A stretch of DNA of 6,905 nt from an uncultured Prevotellaceae bacterium (GCA_946415695.1 CAMKTM010000125.1:1-6905); one strand, 5' to 3'; shown: positions 1-6,087, numbered from the stretch's first letter. The notes: a model not told the origin generated them from the letters alone. Numbers and translations are program-made.

Positions 1-115
1 CACCTACCTCCAGTTCCAGCGCATCGGCTACTTCAACGTCGATACGGAGAGCACCACGGAGCATCCCGTCTTCAACAAGACCGTTGGCCTCAAGGACACC
101 TGGGCAAAAAAGTAA
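1..115 (+). CDS. glnS: Glutaminyl-tRNA synthetase, C-terminal end (partial)
   Basis: This is the last 37 codons of a gene entering from the left edge, read from base 2 to a TAA at 113-115. The visible peptide contains FQRIGYFNVD, then PVFNKTVGLKDTWAKK at the end. That matches the conserved C-terminus of bacterial GlnRS, where the E. coli enzyme has FEREGYFCLD and PVFNRTVGLRDTWAK. GlnRS is a cytoplasmic class I aminoacyl-tRNA synthetase that charges tRNA-Gln with glutamine using ATP. This piece belongs to the C-terminal anticodon-binding beta-barrel region, so no catalytic motif can be checked here. Base composition matches the core genes of the window. A strong stem-loop at 195-226 lies downstream and may end its transcript. 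Confidence 0.88.
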   Translation, partial: TYLQFQRIGYFNVDTESTTEHPVFNKTVGLKDTWAKK

Positions 116-144
116 AAGACATGACAATATGATGAGTGCGCTAT

Positions 145-163
145 CTATCTGCGCGGCAGGTAG
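145..163 (+). other. Small hairpin downstream of glnS
   Basis: An 8-bp stem (CTATCTGC at 145-152 with GCAGGTAG at 156-163, one G-U pair) closes a 3-base GCG loop. It lies just before a longer stem-loop. GACAAG at 169-174 is complementary to CTTGTC at 225-230, so 145-230 could fold as one structured RNA: a small hairpin, then an outer stem enclosing most of a second one. I do not recognise it as a known RNA family. Confidence 0.4.
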
Positions 164-194
164 CAGAGGACAAGACTTATAGCACCCTCCTGAC

Positions 195-226
195 AGGCGG
201 TGTCCACTCCTTAGTGGGCATCGCCT
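195..226 (+). terminator. Stem-loop after glnS, possible terminator
   Basis: A 14-bp stem (195-208 with 213-226, two G-U pairs) closes a 4-base CCTT loop. The arms are GGCGGTGTCCACT and AGTGGGCATCGCC, plus an outer A-T pair. It sits 80 bases after the glnS stop codon, where a transcription end is expected. The following bases (TTGTCGCATATA) are not a good U-tract, so it is either a weak intrinsic terminator or a 3'-end stabilising structure. The stem itself is clear and its role is inferred. Confidence 0.5.
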
Positions 227-242
227 TGTCGCATATACAAGA

Positions 243-286
243 ATTCAAAATTAATAAATTCAAAATTCAAAATAAGCAAATTCAAA
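243..286 (+). repeat. A+T-rich heptamer repeat (ATTCAAA x4) before the FISUMP gene
   Basis: ATTCAAA occurs four times, at 243-249, 258-264, 265-271 and 280-286, with offsets of 15, 7 and 15. The middle two are directly tandem. On the minus strand the unit reads TTTGAAT, close to the TTTGAAC units that form part of the promoter at 2878-2908. The array occupies the space where the promoter of the next gene should lie. No perfect TAnnTTTG element on the plus strand is visible here, so that promoter is not identified. Confidence 0.6.
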
Positions 287-312
287 ATTATAAATTATAA
301 AATGGAAGCATT

Positions 313-1914
313 ATGAAAAAGACATTCTTTCTGATTATGTTGGCCATGATGATGGCAACAAGCGCGATGGCGCAGAAGATGGTGGTCAAGACGACTGACA
401 AGCAGACGGTGATGTACGACATCCCGAATGTGGAATCTGTCAGCTTCGTTGACGGGTATGTTGACCTCGGGCTGCCGAGCGGGACGCTCTGGGCGACGAT
501 GAACGTCGGGGCCAACAGTCCCGAGGAGTACGGCGACCTCTTCGCCTGGGGCGAGACGGAGCCGAAGAGCGAGTACGCCTGGAACAATTGCTTTGACACA
601 GAGGACAATGGCAGTACGTTCAAGACGTATTACAACGACGGCGGCCTGACGGAGCTTCTGCCCGAGGACGATGCCGCGACAGCCAACTGGGGTGAGGGCT
701 GGCAGATGCCGAGCATGGAACAGTTCCAGGAACTCATCGACCCGAACTACACCACGACGGTGTGGATGGAACAGAAGGGCGTCTATGGCCGCATGGTTAT
801 CGGCAAGAACAGTCAATACATCTTCCTGCCTGCTGCGGGCTACTTCTGGGGCACGTCGCACAACAGCGCAGGCAGCTACGGTCAATACTGGTCACGTTCT
901 CTCAATGCAAGCACTTCCAGCTACGCGGAGAATATATTTTTCGACTCTGGCAGCATTTCCCGTCTCTACAGCTCTCGCGCCATGGGCCGCAGCATCCGCC
1001 CCGTCGTGTGCGAATCGAAGCAGATACAGATAATACCTGTCACAGGGATTGTACTCAACTACAGCACCCTGTCCTTGCAGCCAGACGGGACAAAGCAACT
1101 CACCGCTACCTTCGAGCCGGAGGATGCCAGCAACAAAGCCGTGAAATGGACGACCAGCGATGCATCTGTGGCGACCGTCAGCACGGACGGACTGGTGACA
1201 GCCAAGGCCGAAGGCACCTGCACCATCACCTGTTCTGCCAAGGACGGCAGCGGCGTGAAGGCCGAGTGCCAGGTGACGGTGGTGCATAGCTGTCCCGACG
1301 AGAACCATCCCCACATGATCGACCTCGGCTTGCCAAGCGGCACAAAGTGGGCTTGCTGCAACGTGGGGGCAAGCACACCTGAGGAGATCGGATATATTAC
1401 ACAATGGGGTGCGACATCAGAATCGAGACTGGAATATTCTATAGGCAACTACATATATAAAAATCATGATACTCGCAAGTTAACAAAATACTGCACTCAT
1501 TCGGAGTACGGCCATAATGGCTTTACAGATGGTCTGACCGAGCTTTTGCCGGAAGACGATGCAGCAACATTCCATTGGGGCGACCAATGGCGTACTCCGT
1601 CAGCAGAACAGATAGAAGAACTTGTCAACAACTGCTCTTACGAATGGGGAGAGCAGGACAAGGGTTTGCTTTTGACAGGACCTAACGGTGCCCAAATGTT
1701 CCTTCCAGCAGGTGGAGTATGTGACGACATTGTTCCAGCAGGTCGCAATAAGGGTGAAGCTGGCTACTACTGGTCCAGTTCACTCGATACTGACGACAAT
1801 TACAATGCGCGAATACTATATTTCCGTAAACCGAACGATTACTATCCTATAACCTTTTCTTTGAAATTAAATCCTCGTTACGACGGTCTCCCCGTCCGCG
1901 CCGTGCGGAAGTAA
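313..1914 (+). CDS. Secreted protein: FISUMP/DUF1566-like domain - BIG2 domain - FISUMP/DUF1566-like domain
   Basis: The product is 533 residues. Residues 1-20 are a classical signal peptide (MKKTFFLIML core, AMA before Q21) without a lipobox cysteine, so it should be exported to the periplasm or cell surface. Residues about 22-48 form the short linker common in Bacteroidales surface proteins (MYDIPNVESVSF). A first domain at about 49-235 starts VDLGLPSGTLWATMNVGA and holds GLTELLPEDDAAT, WGEGWQMPS and, near the end, GRSIRPV. Residues about 240-325 form a bacterial Ig-like group 2 domain (VTGIVLNYSTLSL, AVKWTTSDASVATVS, GLVTAKAEGTCTIT). A second copy of the first domain at about 335-533 starts IDLGLPSGTKWACCNVGA and ends GLPVRAVRK. 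The function of these repeated domains is not established; adhesion or polymer binding is a guess. The ATG at 313 has GGAAG at 304-308, four bases away. A four-codon reading frame (302-316) overlaps the start and is probably chance. G+C falls sharply inside the second domain. Confidence 0.82.
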   Translation: MKKTFFLIMLAMMMATSAMAQKMVVKTTDKQTVMYDIPNVESVSFVDGYVDLGLPSGTLWATMNVGANSPEEYGDLFAWGETEPKSEYAWNNCFDTEDNGSTFKTYYNDGGLTELLPEDDAATANWGEGWQMPSMEQFQELIDPNYTTTVWMEQKGVYGRMVIGKNSQYIFLPAAGYFWGTSHNSAGSYGQYWSRSLNASTSSYAENIFFDSGSISRLYSSRAMGRSIRPVVCESKQIQIIPVTGIVLNYSTLSLQPDGTKQLTATFEPEDASNKAVKWTTSDASVATVSTDGLVTAKAEGTCTITCSAKDGSGVKAECQVTVVHSCPDENHPHMIDLGLPSGTKWACCNVGASTPEEIGYITQWGATSESRLEYSIGNYIYKNHDTRKLTKYCTHSEYGHNGFTDGLTELLPEDDAATFHWGDQWRTPSAEQIEELVNNCSYEWGEQDKGLLLTGPNGAQMFLPAGGVCDDIVPAGRNKGEAGYYWSSSLDTDDNYNARILYFRKPNDYYPITFSLKLNPRYDGLPVRAVRK

Positions 1915-1934
1915 TAAACCAGAAACGAAACACG

Positions 1935-1964
1935 CTTGCCAGGGCTGCGCAAATGATTTTTTTT
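1935..1964 (+). terminator. Weak candidate terminator after the FISUMP gene
   Basis: Twenty bases after the double stop TAATAA, TTGC and GCAA can pair around a loop and are followed by a run of eight T. The stem is short, so only the T-run is convincing. A better hairpin (TTGCCC 1976-1981 with GGGCAA 1987-1992, loop AGCTC) follows but lacks a T-run. Confidence 0.3.
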
Positions 1965-2133
1965 AAAAAACCGGCTTGCCCAGCTCGGGCAAACATGAAC
2001 TCGCATCGTCTAAACACTGATTCATATACGGACGAGAGACAGGGAAGATAATGTTTAGCGGACACCAATAGTTTTGATTGGCAAATCCACCGCAGTAGGC
2101 GTGGACTTCTTCTCGATTCGACATATTCAGTTC

Positions 2134-2201
2134 ATTGCTTATACATGTACAAGCAATTGCTCTTACATGTATAAGCAATTGCTTGTACATGTATAAGCAA
2201 T
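2134..2201. repeat. Array of three overlapping 24-bp palindromes, 22-bp period
   Basis: Three 24-base units start at 2134, 2156 and 2178, overlapping by AT. Each has ends ATTGCT and AGCAAT and a centre ACATGT, and each is an imperfect palindrome. The third unit is the exact reverse complement of the first, so the whole 68-bp block is a near-perfect palindrome centred on the middle unit. The 22-bp spacing is about two helical turns, which would place the centres on the same face of DNA. It could be a multi-site protein-binding array or a dispersed repeat; nothing in the window decides. Confidence 0.85.
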
Positions 2202-2288
2202 AAATACGCCGTGACGCATACGAAAACAGATACAGGCTTGTTTTGCTCCGAACACAATTCCTGGAGGCGCAATGACGAAGTCAGGAAA

Positions 2289-2360
2289 TCCGGCTCTTGG
2301 GGATTTGAAGAAGAATCACGCGATAAAGGTTTAACCGTCCGCCCCGTGCAGAAGAAATAA
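2289..2360 (+). pseudogene. C-terminal remnant of a second FISUMP-family gene
   Basis: In frame with the TAA at 2358-2360 the sequence reads SGSWGFEEESRDKGLTVRPVQKK. The end (GLTVRPVQKK) matches the usual C-terminus of this family and the end of the intact upstream gene (GLPVRAVRK). At DNA level 1885-1920 and 2328-2363 agree at 30 of 36 positions by hand alignment. Similarity continues past the stop (ACGCTTG versus ACGAGCTTG). The intact gene ends AAG TAA TAA ACC and the remnant AAG AAA TAA ACC, so the remnant uses the position of the second stop. The frame stays open upstream, but nothing before about 2289 resembles the family and there is no start region, so it appears to be the tail of a decayed or deleted tandem paralogue. 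Confidence 0.6.
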
Positions 2361-2391
2361 ACCCGAAGAAAAACGAGCTTGCGCATGTGAT

Positions 2392-2429
2392 GCCCTGAAA
2401 GGGCTGATTGCTTCCTGCCCCTGCGGGGC
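2392..2429. repeat. Two short G+C-rich hairpins
   Basis: GCCC (2392-2395) pairs with GGGC (2401-2404) around TGAAA, and GCCCC (2417-2421) pairs with GGGGC (2425-2429) around TGC. They lie shortly after the remnant gene's stop codon. No T-run follows either one, so they are not convincing intrinsic terminators. Such small hairpins are frequent in Bacteroidales intergenic DNA. Confidence 0.45.
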
Positions 2430-2506
2430 GAAAAACGGAGGAAAATTCTTTACATAATAATGTCCCTTGAAATGCTTTCCTGGATGGCACGACACGGGGC
2501 GATTCC

Positions 2507-2548
2507 CAACGCGACACGTCGTGTTTGTCAACACGACGTGTCGCGTTG
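2507..2548. repeat. Perfect 19-bp inverted repeat, 4-base loop
   Basis: The arm at 2507-2525 (CAACGCGACACGTCGTGTT) is exactly reverse-complementary to 2530-2548, with TGTC between. No T-run follows, so it is not a typical terminator. Each arm contains the motif GACACGTCGTGTT, which recurs in a variant form at 2557-2570. The perfect match over 19 bp suggests either recent origin or selection on the DNA or RNA hairpin. Confidence 0.85.
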
Positions 2549-2556
2549 CTTTATTA

Positions 2557-2570
2557 GACACGTCGGGTTG
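2557..2570 (+). repeat. Third copy of the inverted-repeat motif
   Basis: GACACGTCGGGTTG is a near copy of the motif GACACGTCGTGTTTG found in the left arm (plus strand) and GACACGTCGTGTTGA in the right arm (minus strand) of the adjacent 19-bp inverted repeat. The three copies are therefore arranged plus, minus, plus within about 60 bases. Confidence 0.65.
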
Positions 2571-2877
2571 CCCTTCTTTTCACGTTGAATTTTATTGAAA
2601 TTTGTGCATCAATTCACCTATCAAAATGTGATATTGATACTTTCTTTGCTTTGTGCTTCAAACTGCGACTTTCTAACAGACTGATTATCAGCATGGATTC
2701 GATTTAAGCCCTTATTTTGCGTTTTGAGTAGAAAAGTGCCACAGAAGCAAAAAAACGCCGTCAGAGCGCATTCCCGCGGAAAGAATCTTTACAAAACTAC
2801 TATGTATGCCCGAAGGTCTCTCTGGCGATGCTTTCGGACAGCTTTGCGTAAATAGCAGGAAATTATGAACTCTGTAC

Positions 2878-2908
2878 TTTGAACTTTGAACTAATTGTTG
2901 TATCTTTG
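2878..2908 (+). promoter_or_regulatory. Bacteroidetes-type promoter of the TPR gene
   Basis: TTTG at 2878-2881 is followed after exactly 19 bases by TATCTTTG at 2901-2908, matching the Bacteroidetes -33/-7 consensus (TTTG, about 19, TAnnTTTG). Transcription should start near 2914, giving a leader of about 27 bases before the ATG at 2941. The -33 element is the first of two tandem TTTGAAC heptamers (2878-2884, 2885-2891), so repeat number decides its spacing. Confidence 0.8.
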
Positions 2909-2940
2909 CAGTCAAAAGAGAAGTTGACTAACCATTGGCA

Positions 2941-4407
2941 ATGGAAGACAACAACAAATACTATCAGTCGAGGCACTTCCAAAGGCTGCTCCATCGCTAC
3001 GAAAAGGCAGTCTCGGAAGGACATGTGCCTTATTTTGAAGCAGACGAGCTGACGGACATCGCCGAATACTACATGACCGGCAAGCAGGACGCCAAAGCCA
3101 ATCAGGCCATAAAAGCCGCCATCGACATGCACCCCGACAGCGTTGACCCGCAAATCTTCCTTGCCCGCCAGAAAATGTTCTACGGACAACTCGACGAAGC
3201 CCGTAACATCATCGATGCCATCACCGAGCAGGAAGACTGCGAAGTCACCTACATACGGGCCGAGCTCCTTATCAAAGAAGGACACGAAGACCAGGCCTCC
3301 GACTTCCTGCTCCAGCAGAAGGATCAGATGCAGGACTACCTCGACAACTATCTCTACGACTGCACATCCATCTTCATGGACTACGACTGCTGGGAGCAAG
3401 CCGAAGAATGGCTGGAACGCCTCAGGGACGCCTTCCCCGACCATCCGGACCTCCCAATCATGGAAGCAGAGATAATGATGGGACTCGACAACTACGAAGA
3501 CGCACTCACGATGCTGAAAGAAATCCTGGAAGAAGAGCCCTACGACTCCGAGGCATGGAACCTCCTGGCCGAGACATACATCGCCCTGGAGAAACTCCCC
3601 GAAGCATTGGAAGCAGCAGATTATGCCCTCGCCATCAATCCGCAGGACAGCAACGCCCTCCTCATGAAAGGCAATGCCTATATGCACGACGAGCAGATGG
3701 GAGCTGCCATTGAATGCTACACTCGGTACCTCGAAGCACAACCCGACGACCTCAGCACACAGCTCTCACTCTCCATCTGCTATACAACCGAAGAACGCTA
3801 CAAAGAAGCCATCCCCCTGCTCGAAAAAGCAGAACAGTACGCACACAAGCTGCCCGACAGAGAAGCAGACCTGCCACAGATCTACCTGCTCAAATCCTTC
3901 GCCCTAAGCCATACAAACAGAATAAGCGAAGCAATCCGGTCAATAGAAAAAGCGCGGGAATGCAGCCAGGAAAACATGCTCTGGCAATGCGACATGGCAG
4001 AAGCCGACATCTACCTGCTGACAAAACAAACGAAAAAAGCAGAAGAATGCTTCGTGGCAGCCCTGGAGAAAAGTCCACAAAAAGGCGAGGCACTCTTCAA
4101 CATCGCCCTCTCCTACAGCAACGCCGACTACCACGACGTAGCCATCGACCTGCTCAATGACGTCTGGGCCATCTTCGGAACACAGGAAGGCAAGTTCGTC
4201 GTACCATATTTAGCCAACTGCTATCTGCACAAAAACGACATGGAGAACTTCCTCACATACCTCAAACTGGCTCCCTACTGCGACCGCAACGCATCCATCA
4301 TGCTCTTCCGAGACCGCTTCCCGAACATAGCTCCGGAAGACTACTACGCCTATGCCTACAAAGAAATACACGGCACCTTCCCCCCGACAAACGACGAACA
4401 GCAATAA
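2941..4407 (+). CDS. Cytoplasmic TPR-repeat protein
   Basis: The 488-residue product has no signal peptide or membrane segment and is rich in acidic and alanine residues. Tetratricopeptide repeats cover most of it. Clear units include about 176-207 (GLDNYEDALTMLKEILEEEP), 205-236 (ALEKLPEALEAADYALAINP), 237-270 (AYMHDEQMGAAIECYTRYLEAQP) and the next unit (TTEERYKEAIPLLEKAEQYA). Weaker units lie before 176 and in the C-terminal half (KKAEECFVAALEKSP). TPR arrays form helical scaffolds that bind protein partners; no enzyme domain is visible and the partner is unknown. I chose ATG 2941 over the in-frame TTG at 2935 because ATG is the stronger start and the two extra residues add nothing recognisable. 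No Shine-Dalgarno sequence lies at normal spacing, as is common in Bacteroidetes. The gene has its own promoter and appears monocistronic, since a minus-strand tRNA follows. Confidence 0.85.
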   Translation: MEDNNKYYQSRHFQRLLHRYEKAVSEGHVPYFEADELTDIAEYYMTGKQDAKANQAIKAAIDMHPDSVDPQIFLARQKMFYGQLDEARNIIDAITEQEDCEVTYIRAELLIKEGHEDQASDFLLQQKDQMQDYLDNYLYDCTSIFMDYDCWEQAEEWLERLRDAFPDHPDLPIMEAEIMMGLDNYEDALTMLKEILEEEPYDSEAWNLLAETYIALEKLPEALEAADYALAINPQDSNALLMKGNAYMHDEQMGAAIECYTRYLEAQPDDLSTQLSLSICYTTEERYKEAIPLLEKAEQYAHKLPDREADLPQIYLLKSFALSHTNRISEAIRSIEKARECSQENMLWQCDMAEADIYLLTKQTKKAEECFVAALEKSPQKGEALFNIALSYSNADYHDVAIDLLNDVWAIFGTQEGKFVVPYLANCYLHKNDMENFLTYLKLAPYCDRNASIMLFRDRFPNIAPEDYYAYAYKEIHGTFPPTNDEQQ

Positions 4408-4427
4408 AGCCACATAGCCCATATAAC

Positions 4428-4463
4428 AAAAAAAAAGATTCCTAATCTCACGACCAAGAATCT
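4428..4463 (-). terminator. Intrinsic terminator of tRNA-Asp
   Basis: Read on the minus strand, AGATTC (complement of 4458-4463) pairs with GAATCT (complement of 4436-4441) and is followed by nine T (the A-run at 4428-4436). A compact alternative stem, AGATT with AATCT around AGG (4436-4448), ends at the same T-run. It lies about 43 bases after the tRNA 3' end. Confidence 0.6.
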
Positions 4464-4505
4464 CAACCTTAAAAATCTAATACCATGAAAAACACTTTTG
4501 CTTTG

Positions 4506-4580
4506 CGGTGCGGACGAGGCTCGAACTCGCGACCCCTAGCGTGACAGGCTAGTATTCTAACCAAACTGAACTACCGCACC
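4506..4580 (-). tRNA. tRNA-Asp (anticodon GUC)
   Basis: The minus strand folds as a full cloverleaf. The acceptor GGTGCGG (complement of 4574-4580) pairs with CCGCACC (complement of 4507-4513). The D-arm is GTTC/GAAT, where the third pair is imperfect. The anticodon stem CTAGC/GCTAG encloses loop CTGTCAC with anticodon GTC. The variable loop is 5 bases, and the T-arm GCGAG/CTCGT has loop TTCGAGC. The discriminator is G, as expected for tRNA-Asp, and CCA is not encoded. It decodes GAC/GAU. It is transcribed against both neighbouring genes and has its own promoter and terminator, so it is an independent unit. Confidence 0.95.
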
Positions 4581-4606
4581 AAGCGTTCTAAATGCTATTG
4601 CGACTG

Positions 4607-4638
4607 CAAAGGTAAATGTTTCACACGAAATAAGCAAA
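4607..4638 (-). promoter_or_regulatory. Promoter of tRNA-Asp
   Basis: On the minus strand TTTG (complement of 4635-4638) precedes TACCTTTG (complement of 4607-4614) by 20 bases, close to the Bacteroidetes consensus spacing. Transcription would start near 4601, about 20 bases before the mature tRNA 5' end. It lies in the short gap upstream of mnmE and points away from it. No convincing plus-strand promoter for mnmE is visible; TATTTTCT at 4668-4675 with TTTG at 4642-4645 is only a weak match. Confidence 0.75.
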
Positions 4639-4686
4639 TTTTTTGGCAATTATTTCTCCTTTTCTTCTATTTTCTCTCAAAATAAC

Positions 4687-6036
4687 ATGAATAACGACAC
4701 CATTTGCGCCCTTGCCACACCTCCAGGAGGAGCCATCGCCATCATTCGCATCAGCGGACCTAACGCCATCACAACAGCCGACAGCATTTTCTCCAAACCA
4801 CTCGACAAAGCAGAAGGCTACACCCTGCATTTCGGGCAAATCGCAGACGTCGAAGGCAAAGAACTCGACGATGTCCTTCTTTCCGTCTTTCGAGCACCAC
4901 ACTCCTACACAGGCGAAGACAGCGTCGAGATAAGCCTGCACGGCAGCCCATACATCGTGCAAAACCTTTTGGAATCACTCTATTGGGCAGGCGCCCGGCA
5001 AGCCAATCCCGGAGAATTCACCATGCGGGCATTCATGAATGGAAAACTCGACCTCAGCCAGGCAGAAGCAGTGGCCGACCTCATCGCCTCCTCCACCGCA
5101 GCATCACACCAAATGGCAATAAGCCAGATGAAAGGACAATTCAGCAGAGAACTCGAAGAACTCCGGAAACAACTCCTGCACCTCACCTCACTGCTGGAAC
5201 TCGAACTGGACTTCAACGACCAAGATGTAGAATTCGCCGGTCGGCAAGAACTGACAGAACTGATGGACAAAGCAGAACAGCACATCAGCCAGCTGGCAGA
5301 CTCCTTCCAAATAGGCAATGCCATCAAAAATGGCATCCCCGTAGCAATCATCGGAGCACCCAACGTAGGCAAATCCACACTGCTCAACGCACTCGTCGGA
5401 GAAGAACGCGCAATCGTTTCAAACATCCAAGGCACCACCCGCGACCTCATCGAGGACACCACTCAAATAGGCGGCATAACTTTCCGCTTCATCGATACCG
5501 CAGGCATACGCAAAACGCAAAACAAACTGGAACGCATCGGAATAGAACGCTCCATACAAGCCGCAGAAAAAGCCAAAATCATACTCCTACTCACAGAAAA
5601 CAACGTACCCTTCCCCGACATAGACTTCAGAGACGACCAAATCGTCCTGCAAGTCATCAACAAATGCGACATGTCCCTGCCAAGCAGCTCCTACCTCTAT
5701 CACCGGCAACCAACAGGCCGCCTGTTCCACATCTCAGCAGCAAACGGCGACGGCATGGACATCCTACGTCAAGCCTTAGTACGGGAATCCTCCATGCCTT
5801 ACAACCTTGATGAAAGCCATTCCGTCGTCACAAACGCACGTCATTACAATGCACTGACACAAGCCCTCGAAGCCCTCCGCCGCGCCAAACAATCCTTCAC
5901 CAGCAACACCCCCACCGACCTCGTCGCCGAAGACCTCCGCCAATGTCTCCACCACCTCGGCGAAATCACCGGCACCGAAATCACCTCCGACGACATCCTC
6001 CACACCATCTTCTCCCATTTCTGCGTGGGAAAGTAA
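4687..6036 (+). CDS. mnmE: tRNA uridine-5-carboxymethylaminomethyl modification GTPase MnmE (TrmE/ThdF)
   Basis: This complete 449-residue protein is close to the family's usual length of about 450-460. With MnmG it forms the complex that installs the cmnm5 group on the wobble uridine of certain tRNAs, using a folate-derived one-carbon unit and GTP hydrolysis, in the cytoplasm. The N-terminal folate-binding domain (about 1-118) starts with TICALATPPGGAIAIIRISG. A helical domain is split around the G domain (about 216-370). G motifs are G1 GAPNVGKST (223-231, with the potassium-coordinating N226), G2 GTTRD (249-253), G3 DTAG (270-273) and G4 NKCD (325-328). The catalytic Glu of the E. coli enzyme aligns with E282. 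The C-terminal FCVGK carries the conserved Cys (C446). ATG 4687 gives the standard N-terminus; no Shine-Dalgarno is seen. The last codons are duplicated just downstream. Confidence 0.97.
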   Translation: MNNDTICALATPPGGAIAIIRISGPNAITTADSIFSKPLDKAEGYTLHFGQIADVEGKELDDVLLSVFRAPHSYTGEDSVEISLHGSPYIVQNLLESLYWAGARQANPGEFTMRAFMNGKLDLSQAEAVADLIASSTAASHQMAISQMKGQFSRELEELRKQLLHLTSLLELELDFNDQDVEFAGRQELTELMDKAEQHISQLADSFQIGNAIKNGIPVAIIGAPNVGKSTLLNALVGEERAIVSNIQGTTRDLIEDTTQIGGITFRFIDTAGIRKTQNKLERIGIERSIQAAEKAKIILLLTENNVPFPDIDFRDDQIVLQVINKCDMSLPSSSYLYHRQPTGRLFHISAANGDGMDILRQALVRESSMPYNLDESHSVVTNARHYNALTQALEALRRAKQSFTSNTPTDLVAEDLRQCLHHLGEITGTEITSDDILHTIFSHFCVGK

Positions 6037-6054
6037 ATTTTGCGTGGGAAAGTA
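6017..6054 (+). repeat. Tandem 19-bp duplication of the mnmE 3' end (possible att site)
   Basis: Units 6017-6035 and 6036-6054 are directly tandem and agree at 17 of 19 positions, with TGCGTGGGAAAGTA identical. Read as TTT TGC GTG GGA AAG TAG, the second unit repeats the mnmE end FCVGK plus a stop codon, although 19 is not a multiple of three. The 3' end of mnmE/trmE/thdF is a known integration site, for example for SGI1 of Salmonella. Composition drops to strongly A+T-rich DNA immediately afterwards. Reading it as an attachment site or integration scar is inference. Confidence 0.7.
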
Positions 6055-6087
6055 GATCCACTAACATATTCACAGAAAGCATATAGT

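Larger units (their letters stand above)
1915..2940. other. 1-kb intergenic region without an intact gene
   Basis: No reading frame on either strand looks like a real gene. The short minus-strand frames (for example 1963-2190, 2331-2561 and 2712-2915) show no domain and overlap repeats. From left to right it holds a weak terminator, a palindrome array (2134-2201), a FISUMP-gene remnant (about 2289-2360), two hairpins (2392-2429), a perfect inverted repeat (2507-2548) with an extra copy (2557-2570), and a promoter (2878-2908). Between 2571 and 2870 I see only minor inverted repeats: TATCAA/TTGATA at 2619-2639, GCGTTTT/AAAACGC at 2719-2758, and an imperfect one around CCGAA/TTCGG at 2807-2840. 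Confidence 0.75.

Noticed and set aside
295..885. 196-codon minus-strand frame opposite the FISUMP gene
   Set aside because: It mirrors the codon pattern of the real gene and has no recognisable motif.
2134..2201. CRISPR array
   Set aside because: The units are directly adjacent and overlap by two bases, leaving no spacers, and no cas gene is present.
2792..2799. Minus-strand -7 element TAGTTTTG
   Set aside because: No TTTG lies at about 19 bases on the correct side and there is no gene downstream in that direction.
1963..2915. Several 60-85-codon minus-strand frames in the 1-kb intergenic region
   Set aside because: They run through palindromes and inverted repeats, lack start signals and domains, and look like translated repeat DNA.
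2863..3741. 292-codon open frame on the minus strand opposite the TPR gene
   Set aside because: It is the antisense shadow of a well-supported TPR coding region and shows only low-complexity valine- and phenylalanine-rich sequence with no domain.
4983..5810. 275-codon plus-strand frame inside mnmE
   Set aside because: It is an alternative-frame shadow of mnmE, very rich in Arg, His and Thr, while the mnmE frame has all conserved motifs.
6040..6087. TTG start extending the GIY-YIG gene by 16 codons
   Set aside because: The extension lies in the mnmE-end repeat and adds no conserved residues; the ATG at 6088 is preferred.
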